Source of the DNA: Kuschelorhynchus macadamiae
Taxonomy: Eukaryota; Arthropoda; Insecta; Coleoptera; Curculionidae
Length of the DNA: 64,000 nt
Reading direction: 5' to 3'
Assembly (NCBI GenBank): GCA_030620095.1
Contig: JAUTXW010003811.1
Span: 752,001-816,000, forward strand
In this document: positions 56,761 to 64,000 of the stretch, piece by piece
How the letters are laid out: each line of letters starts with the position of its first letter
Position numbering within the stretch: the first letter of the stretch is position 1
Program-made: the position numbers and the translations under genes
Notes under the pieces: model-generated
What the model was told of the DNA's origin: nothing
The model's database searches: none
Seen by the model: only the letters and a program-made list of their open reading frames with translations

Positions 56761-58425
56761 TAACACCCTGAAAATAATAATGTACGTTAGGTATTATCAA
56801 AAAAAAGAAGAAAACAAAAAAAAGTTGATTTTTTGTCGCAAAAATACTAATTCATGCTATAATACATAAGTTAGACATTTTCATATTTTCCCCCCTATGG
56901 CCCATTGTACTCAAACGAGTACACCTTGCTATGGACGCCATTTTATCGAAGTGTACGAACATTAGTTTGATTCACTGTTTACATATGACATTTTTGGAGT
57001 TTAGTAAATAATAAAATTACCAGAATAAGTCTTTTGCACAATAAGTAAAAAAAATATAAAGATAACTTACCTTTTATGTCGGATTTGCAAAACCGGTCTG
57101 ACTCTCGAAAGTATTTGTTTTGTTTTCACGAACATACGCTACGCGCGAATGGCAATTCTATTATACACTGAATAAGGAAACGCCTTTAAGAATTCGTGTC
57201 GCTTGCGAAGTTTTCAATATTCTCCACTAGAGGGTAGTACTATGAATAATTATCAGCTGTACTCATTTGAGTACAATGGGAACGAATGGGTTAAGTCTAA
57301 CCCCCTCTCCACGTTGCTCAACAATATAGGACATGGCTTCAACATCAAAGCCAATAGAGACGATTCCCGAACCATATCACACCATCTATATATGGATAAT
57401 TATTAAAAACATCCATATGGAATTTGGAATGGAGAAATGTAAAGCCTTAAACATCGAAAAAGCCAAATTTATTAATGATGATGTAGCCCTGCCCAATGGA
57501 GAAATACTGCTAGCGATGAACCAAGGAGAGACCTACAAATAGCTAGGATTCCAACAAGCTAGACTACTTCAGGATAAGCAAAGGAAGACCAAGGTGAAAG
57601 ATCAGTACGTTCAAAGAATACAAAAAGCAAGAACAGTGGGCTCAAATTGCACTGCTCGGCCGACCTCACACTGACTTGAATCAGCCACACATCGATAAGG
57701 AAGCATCCAATAGGTGGCTGGACGATGGACAACTATTCCCAGAGACAGAAGGATTTGTGATGGCAATACAGGACCAAGTTATTGTTAACACATGAAATTC
57801 ATCATCAAATACCGGTCCTTTGAATCCGATAAGTATCAAAAATGTAGCGGGAGATCGAAGACTATACAGCATACATAACCAAGTGTGTAACATCGTACAC
57901 CAGAAGCTCACTAACTAAGTTCAGTGCTTGAAAACAACGCCTTTAAACTGTACTACGACCGGGCAATTAACACCGACAGACAGGTGGCGAATAATCGGCC
58001 TGTTGTAGTGCTGTTAAATAAGAAAACAAAGACAGCACAGATTGGCAAATGTCGGTGTACCTAACAATAACAACGTGTTGGATAAATATCCAGAGAAAAA
58101 GGCCAAATATGCAAAGCTGGCCATCGAGATACAGCAGATGTGGCAACTGAATAAGATTCATGTGATACCGATCATCGTATCATCAACTGGACTGGCTCCA
58201 AAAACATTTGAACAGAACCTCAAAATTATAGAACTGCATACCTCATCGATATCCAGATGCAGTCCTGGTCACTACTTGTCACAGTGAGAAAATTCTTACA
58301 GGACAACACATAGAACTAATAGAAACCAGCCCACTTCATTTGATGCATGCATTCAGGATGGGCTTGGAACCCAACATTTGTTGATAAATTGATTGTAAAT
58401 TTCGATAATAATAATAATAATAAGT

Positions 58426-58780
58426 GCCTTTATTACGATAAACAAAATTATATAAAGAACATTTTATTTTGGGTGGCGGTATCCAAATGATGCTGCTCAT
58501 ACAACTACCCTAGTTAAATAAGCAATTAATCCATATAATTAAATGTAGTTTAACTTTTTTATAGGAAAAATAAAGAAATAAAACCAAAATACACTATGCT
58601 AATATTCGAGATAAAGTTTATACAACATATCACTGAAGAAATATTATGTTCCAATAAGAAGAGGTACCAATTTAATAAATTTTGTCTTTTACAATCGTAG
58701 AATTCAATATATGAATACAAAAACTCTATAGGACTATTTTTTTATTCTTGCAACAACAGTATTATACGTGTTTTTTTCGA
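58426..58780. other. AT-rich spacer
   Basis: No gene or repeat recognised. Confidence 0.5.
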
Positions 58781-58789
58781 TCAAATGGT

Positions 58790-59110
58790 ATGAGTTATAA
58801 CGAATTAAATACGCAGAAAATCAACCAGTCTGATGAAACGTTTCTACTTGAATTAGTACAAGGAGTCCAGAGATTTGTCATATTGTCCAATAGAGACTTA
58901 CTGGCGATGTTTATCGTGATTTACTATCTTGTGCTTCCATCGGTAAGACAGGTATTTGGAGACAATTTTGTCTTTAAACATGTCAATTCGCCTGTCATAG
59001 AGTATGAGTAGTGCAAGATTTTAATGAAGAAAGCATCATTTACGCTAGTCTTCAAAAAGTTCAAATATCCTATCGAAAAAGTAAGGGGAAAATGGCAAAA
59101 CTTGTGCATG
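58790..59110 (+). pseudogene. Tc1-type transposase fragment
   Basis: The frame 58748-59011 contains LVLPSVRQVFGDNFVFKHVN followed by SPVIEYE. This lines up with the Tc1 segment around the second catalytic residue (usually FVFQHDNSPVH), with the key Asp and His replaced. Other frames carry GDVYRDLL just before and NEESIIYASLQKVQISYRKS just after. The C-terminal DE motif is missing. An ancient, inactive fragment. Confidence 0.6.
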
Positions 59111-60109
59111 GGCATAGCTTTAAGCTAAGAAGTTCAATCGCACTACATTAAACAAAAAAAGCATACCTAGGCGGCTACAAAAGGTTAAGGATACAAATTG
59201 ATCTTTAACTAAGTTTTAAATATGGTAAAAGTAAACATTATAGTAAATGGTTTTTTTAATTTTAGTTTTATTAAATATTTTTATGTAGTAGAGTGTTTAG
59301 ATTGTTTCTTATTTTTGTTTTCTTAAATAGAATATGTTAGTTTTTTTCTGTATAGTATTCTTAGCAAAGTCAGAGAGCTACAGCCAAGTTACCATTACCT
59401 TTTATCAAGTTTTTTTTAACATAATGGTACCAGTGTTTTGAATATAAGCAGCTTTAAATATAGATAAAAATCCAATTGATTCAAATCAGGTAATCTTTCT
59501 TGCATGTAGAGGGATAAGATTTTTACAGATTCAAAATAATATTTGGAAGACTTGCAGAAAAAAACAAGAGAACGTATAAATTGCAATTGAAATTACCCAA
59601 TGTTTCTTTAAAGAAATAACAATGAATAAAGAAGGAACATTTCTGAGATAACAGAGATAACATAGATATGAGTGCACTAACTTTTAACTCGGTATTTTAG
59701 GTCTAGATTTAAAAAAAAACTGTCCGTGCAGTTTCCCTGATCTGAATCCATTGGATTTTTATAAGAATCGATAGAACATTTTCAACACGGTCAATGTTTA
59801 TTCGTGTGAGAAACAATCGGCAACGTGGCGGACGATGAAAAAAGGAGACGTACCAGCCGCATAAAGAAGAGATACGATAATTTTATTCGTTCCAATGTTT
59901 CTAAATTTTCCGGTGCCCGGTAAGGCTCTTTCTTTGCGCTTTGTTTTAACGACTTACGATAGTTGTAAATTCGAAAATGTGACTAATTTTTGTGAAATCA
60001 TTATGGCCAGGGCCGGATCGGAAGGCGCGCTGAAGTTTTGTGTAGCTGAAATCCAAAAATTTAATATAACAATTTTTTTGACGCTCATTTTTACGTGGTA
60101 ACTAACTCC
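59111..60109. other. Non-coding sequence with a unique island at 59.74-60.08 kb
   Basis: 59120-59740 is AT-rich and empty. 59740-60080 has higher GC, no copies in the window, and CG-bearing words (GGCAACGTGGCGGACGATG at about 59819, GGGCCGGATCGGAAGGCGCG at about 60010). A short frame 59895-60101 has no domain. Candidate regulatory segment. Confidence 0.3.
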
Positions 60110-60725
60110 CATATATAAACAAGATGTTTTAACTGTTACTAAAAACCTAAAGAACTCAGATCCCACAGGACATGATAGAATATCAAATAACTGGTTGAAA
60201 AGGTATGGATTTGCTTTGTGTGAAGTTTTAACATATTTGATGAATTTATTATGAATTAAAATGGACACTATATAGAAAGGGAGATCCCAATGATTGTTCA
60301 AATTATCGAGGCATATGCTTGTTAAAAAGTATTTCAACAAATTTTGAAATGAATTTGAAACATCAGTTACTTCACTTTTTTATAAAAATAATATTATCAG
60401 TGTTTCTCAACATGGGTTTACAGAACCTCGAAGTACTGAATGTGCCCTTTGTAAATTCCAGACGACAGTTGTTGATGCAACTGACAAACAACTTCATGTG
60501 TAGGGTTTATTTGTAAATTTCTTCTGAGCATTCGATATGGTCAACCATGAGCTGCATCGTTATGGTATTAGAGGACAAGCATGGAAGCTCATCAAGTCTT
60601 ACTTGAGTGGACAACACAATGTGTTTTGGTAAATGGGATGAGGAAAGGCTCATTAACAGTAGGTTGGGGTGTTCCACAGGGTTCAATTCTTGGACCCTTG
60701 CTATATCTATTTCGTTTGTCTCTAC
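60110..60725 (+). pseudogene. LINE RT, 5' portion, interrupted by a pogo fragment
   Basis: Broken plus-strand frames read KNLKNSDPTGHDRISNNWLK, ISVSQHGFTEPRSTECALC (the QHGF motif), a decayed AFDMVNHELHRYGI (motif A), and GVPQGSILGPLLYLF (motif B, about 60670-60712). The sequence then passes into antisense pogo transposase. The LINE resumes at about 61690. Confidence 0.8.
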
Positions 60726-60734
60726 ATTTATTTC

Positions 60735-61650
60735 CAAAACTTGACCAGGATATATTCTTTTTTCATAAAAAAACAGAACGAATTTACCAATTTTAATTGC
60801 TTGGTCTTCACCATGACTATCTTTCGTTTCGAAATCACTTTCATCGGAACGGTTTGGATCGTCATTTTCTTCAGAGTGGATAGAAATGTCCAATGAAGAT
60901 TCAGAGTCGCTGGAAATCCTCTCGTTTCTCTTCTTTTGGAAGTTTTTTTCTTGAATTCCGCTAGGGCCAGCTTCTGGGTCTCTGTGAATGTCTATGGTTG
61001 AAATACCCATCCCTGCCTTCACGTTAACTTTTTTTTTCCTTGATGTTTTGTCTCCATAATTTGAAAACCTTCTCTCTTCTAAAAGATCAATCACGGAAGC
61101 ACTGACGTTAAGTTGTATAGTGGTATCGAGATTATTGTTGGTTGGTATTCGATCTAAAACTTTGGCTCTGTTTAGAGGAAAAATTCCTGCTTTTTCGAAT
61201 CCACTTTTTAGATTGTTTTGTCCAGATTCTAATAAATGTTCTGTTAGTGACTTCAGAAGTCGAGGAAAATGGAATTTAGGTACGGTATTATTTGCTCCAG
61301 TCAGTTTATAATTGCTGATAAGTTGTCGCCATTTTATCTAGTGGCTGCGTAAGATGTGTCGTGTTCGGTGGTAAGCAAATAAACTTTATGTCATGCTGAG
61401 AACAAAGATCCAAAACATGCACGCTTAAATGCGATGCAAGATTATCCCCAATCATAATTTTGGTTCCTTCTAAGCGTCTCAAAGCAGGTAAAAGTAAAAA
61501 TTCGAACCAGTCCTCGAATATAGCGCCCTCAAACCATCCACTTTTTGTACGGTTGTAACGAGTCCCAGCAGGTCCACCTTCCATCCAAGTATCATCCAAA
61601 TTTGTAGCCTTATACACTACGTGTATAAAACAAATCTTGTATTTTCAAAT
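60735..61650 (-). pseudogene. Pogo/Tigger-like transposase C-terminal half, inserted in a LINE
   Basis: The minus-strand frame 61617-61306 reads GGPAGTRYNRTKSGWFEGAI, MIGDNLASHL (second Asp) and THLTQPLD (third Asp, 35 residues later). Loss of roughly eight codons there shifts the frame, which goes on as KWRQLISNYKLTGANNTVPK and GFEKAGIFPLNRAKVLDRIP. It then returns to an open 195-residue frame (61094-60507) with an acidic/serine stretch and a chromo-like FVLFFYEKRIYPGQVLEI tail. The final ~70 residues of that open frame are antisense LINE, not pogo. The N-terminal DNA-binding half is missing. This is a different subfamily from the 2.9-6.0 kb element. Confidence 0.8.
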
Positions 61651-61659
61651 TAAAAACAA

Positions 61660-62335
61660 AATAATGACAACTTTTTACTTCACGAAATTGAAAGTGGTCC
61701 TTTTACACTTTCCATTTTCTCAATAATGTTAGGTTTAGAAATTGATGACAATTTACAATGGGGAAATTATATAGAAAATCTATGCAGAAAGTTGAGAAAA
61801 AATTGTTATGGTTTAAATGAAGAAGTCATTATCAAATTACTGTAGTCAAAATGCTATGTGGTCAGTATATTATTCTAATATACACTCTCACTTATCGTAC
61901 GGTATTATAAATCGGGGTTTAAGCTCGGAGTGTTTTTGCTTCAAAAGTATGCAATCCGCATTATGTGTGGAGTTTCATGTGCAGAGTCGTGCAGAAAATT
62001 CAAAATATTGACCTGATAATTTCAGATCTTTTAGAGGCAAACTAAAAAGACATCTTGTAGATGGTAACTTTTATTCTGTTTAAGGGTTCTTAAGTTAAGT
62101 AACTTAAATTGTTTTTCTTTCTGAAAGTACCTAGTATAGTTGATTTTCTAATTTTTTCTTTTCTAGTCAAATTTCATGTACCTACCTATAACTTTTTTGA
62201 CGATCTACTTTTATCAGTAGATATATTTAGTTTAGTCTTTACGTTTTCTCCAATTACCGATGGTATATTTTTTATGTTCATCTGTTTTATTGGTAAAATA
62301 AAAGTATTATTATTATTATTATTATTAAAGCCCAA
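61660..62335 (+). pseudogene. LINE RT, 3' portion with TTA-repeat tail
   Basis: Plus-strand frames: FLGLEIDDNLQWGNYIENLC (the post-catalytic FLGI motif, about 61735), SNIHSHLSYGIINRG, FLLQKYAIRIMCGVSCAESC and FRGKLKRHLVDGNFYSV, the usual C-terminal order of Jockey/CR1-type LINEs. A (TTA)n tail at about 62308-62330 closes the element. Together with 60110-60725 it forms one LINE split by the pogo fragment; the stretch with the FADD motif is lost or disrupted at the junction. Confidence 0.8.
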
Positions 62336-62389
62336 TTTTTTGTAATATATATTTATTCATTAAAGCTTGTAAAAACAATACAATTATCA

Positions 62390-62670
62390 AACACTGAGCC
62401 TAATCACATCGCAACCCTCAATTTTCATTTTCGGGAACGGCAAAAAACCGCTCTCGCCGCTCTTAGAGAGACGACACGCAACGGCAATATTTGTAAACAA
62501 AAATAATGAATATATTTAAGCGGAAATTCTATCTCGGAAACGTGGGGTGTGAGTCAAGAGCCACCCTTAAGTGTCAGATGCAGTCGGAGCTGTGGTTTTA
62601 GGCACCCCGTTTTCCGTTTGTGTTTTACAACGCCGCACCCCGCCCTTAGCAGACATTTATATTTGAATGT
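62390..62670. promoter_or_regulatory. Non-repetitive island, candidate regulatory element
   Basis: Higher GC than its flanks and not repeated in the window. It contains a forkhead-like TTTGTAAACAAA at about 62490, a CGCTCTCGCCGCTCTTAGAG stretch at about 62451 and GCCGCACCCCGCCC at about 62631. No coding signal. Function is inferred only from contrast with the surrounding repeats. Confidence 0.3.
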
Positions 62671-62689
62671 ACACTACATAATATTATTT

Positions 62690-64000
62690 TTAATATAATA
62701 AAATATACCAGAGGTGTATGTTCTCAACGAGATCTTTTTCTTTTACATTTTCGTTTTAAAATTAAAATCGTGAAAACATCCACATCCGAGATTTTTTCAG
62801 ATCTCCAATTACCGTTGGTCTGTCGTTTTGTCTGTCACAACATAGCTTAACAACTACTTATTCGATTCATGTAAAATTTTAGTCAACAATGAAGGGCCAT
62901 ATGGGGATGAAACGGTTACATTTTGGTTTCTTACCAAATAGACCTCAAATTTTGCTAAAAAATAAAAATAGCCATATTTTATCTTGTTTTAATTGAAATT
63001 CCATATTATGTTTAACTATAAATAATATAATAGATATTTACGATTCAAGTGGGAAGGAATTAAAGGGATACGAGGTATAAAAACTGTTTCTCCCAGACCA
63101 GGGCCAGAATAATAGTAGACTCTATTACATATTCACCCCTTTGATCACCCTGTATGAAATCCTAAAATATATAAAAAAATAAATTAAAAAACACGTGTTC
63201 AAGCGTTTTTCTTTTAAATAAAAAATATTGTAATATTTAAGGGGTGGTTTCACCCCCTTGGAATTTGAGTTTTGAAAAATCGCTTTTTATCAACCTCAAC
63301 ACCATAAAATCAACCTGTACGCAAAAATTCTGCCTTTTACCTCAAGCGGTTTGAGCTGGAGCGTGTGAGTGAGTCAGTCAACTAAGTTTTTTACATATTA
63401 GTATAGAAGTATAGATTATAACTAGGTCATTCGAAAAAATAAAATCTTTTTAAAAGAGATATTTTTATTAAAACGTGCAAGAATTCAAATTAAAGTCGAT
63501 TTTTGCCGAATATTTTTAATTTTGATGGATATTTCCAAAAGTGAAATACATCTGGTTTTTAGCAAATGCAAGTTAGTAGCAATGAAAGTGACTTTTCATG
63601 TCAGTTACTCCATGAAAGCATTTTGGAGGTGTGTACCGTCTGTAATTTGTTGCGTCCTCGTAGAGGCGTGCAAAAAAAAATGTATGCTCACTGGAACACT
63701 ACAGTTTTTATTACACTAATTTTTTAATTCCGAGGGAAGGAAAGAGAATTTTTAAAATTTTTTAATTAGTGACGCTTAGCCACAAATACAGGTAGACAAT
63801 ATTATTTCCTCTTTTATCACATTTATTGGAAATTAAATCGATTTTTAGACGATAAAAAATGACTTGTCTCAGCGAGGTATAATATAAAAACAGTCTCTAA
63901 AAAGAACTTATTAATAACGTTTCATTCAGGTTGTCGAGTATGAGAAGGCCAATAAATCATCTATTAGTAGCTCCGAATCTAATTTGGTTTCTTCCATGAA
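62690..64000. repeat. Dispersed repeats and AT-rich DNA
   Basis: 62810-62960 is a copy of the GTCTGTC/ATTTTGG dispersed family. 63150 carries CACCCTGTATGAAATCC. 63240-63390 reads GGGGTGGTTTCACCCCCTTG and then GGTTTGAGCTGGAGCGTGTG, which looks like part of a repeat. The plus-strand frame 63522-63719 has no motif. No gene recognised to the window end. Confidence 0.4.

Larger units (their letters stand above)
55538..57290 (-). mobile_element. piggyBac element inserted in the LINE (TTAA on both sides)
   Basis: TTAA at 55534-55537 and 57291-57294 flanks a 1,753-bp insertion with ends CCCATTAGTGCCCATGAC and, complemented, CCCATTCGTTCCCATTG. These are the hallmarks of piggyBac. Removing it mentally rejoins the LINE reading frame at RT motif B. 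A second CCCATTGTACTCAAACGAG phrase lies internally at about 56900, resembling the text just inside the right end at 57255-57280. The transposase N-terminus is missing, so the element has an internal deletion. Confidence 0.9.
55248..58425 (+). mobile_element. R4/Dong-like LINE relic flanked by (TAA)n, split by a piggyBac
   Basis: Plus-strand broken frames: RIRTAFIDYKKAVDSVPHSW (RT motif A, about 55318) and YNGDQSLTIDEMHFNRRIYQ. The piggyBac insertion interrupts motif B at 55537. After it (from 57291) come HHLYMDN (motif C, decayed), MEFGMEKCKALNIEKAKF, NQGETYK and, near the end, DRQVANNRPVVV and NVLDKYPEKKAKYAKLAIEI. The last segment resembles the C-terminal restriction-like endonuclease of R2/R4-type LINEs. 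ATA/TAA repeats lie at both edges (about 55248-55265 and 58402-58425), as known for Dong, which sits in TAA repeats. Many stops make it non-functional. Confidence 0.7.

Noticed and set aside
60507..60720. C-terminal ~70 residues of the 195-residue minus-strand frame
   Set aside because: This part is the antisense of LINE reverse transcriptase (GVPQGSILGP on the other strand), so the frame is a chance fusion and not an extended pogo protein.

Overview
The window reads as a piece of a large, AT-rich, repeat-swollen insect nuclear genome, possibly a beetle (the order is a guess). Three things support this. There is one well-conserved host exon with canonical GT/AG splice sites, encoding the second LIM domain of the LIM-homeobox protein Lim1 (Lhx1/5). 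There is one complete eukaryotic tRNA gene. Nearly all other coding sequence is decayed transposon sequence of insect-type families. I see no bacterial operons, no rRNA and no CRISPR array.

Layout. 1-6 kb: a DUF4817-type mariner with unusually long terminal inverted repeats, then a nearly complete 3.1-kb pogo/Tigger element (TA target duplication, one frameshift, two TGA stops). 6.3-8.8 kb: ten head-to-tail copies of a 248-bp satellite, almost identical. 9.5-14 kb: Penelope-like (PLE) debris, including a GIY-YIG element with inverted pseudo-LTRs and short tandem units carrying a hammerhead-like hairpin, plus a MITE. 14-20.4 kb: an array of ~142-bp units with an internal segmental duplication. 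21.8-24.2 kb: a second, longer PLE sitting between (TA)n tracts, followed by a perfect 56-bp hairpin. 25-31.6 kb: a hAT fragment, a MITE, and a pair of ~1-kb inverted repeats that enclose a tRNA-Arg(CCU) gene and a DD82E-type transposase relic.

The Lim1 exon lies at 32.36-32.58 kb on the plus strand. No other Lim1 exon is recognisable, so its flanking introns appear to exceed 31 kb on each side, and most of the window would then be intron, with the transposons as intronic passengers. 32.7-39 kb: a LINE fragment, an 89-bp-arm palindrome, a DD41D-type mariner relic, and CTCTCG-rich LTR-like blocks. 39-52 kb: a third PLE relic, a CpG-rich island at 41.5-42.0 kb that looks like a promoter, a tyrosine-recombinase (Crypton-like) relic, another LINE, a degenerate tandem array, and a mariner head next to a GTF2IRD2-like hAT transposase. 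55-62.3 kb: two nested insertions, a piggyBac inside a TAA-flanked R4/Dong-like LINE and a pogo fragment inside another LINE.

Several islands without obvious repeats (12.9-13.4, 38.7-39.1, 48.7-49.0, 52.1-52.4, 59.7-60.1 and 62.4-62.7 kb) are the best candidates for conserved Lim1-locus regulatory DNA. All calls come from reading the sequence and recalled family knowledge; no database search was run.
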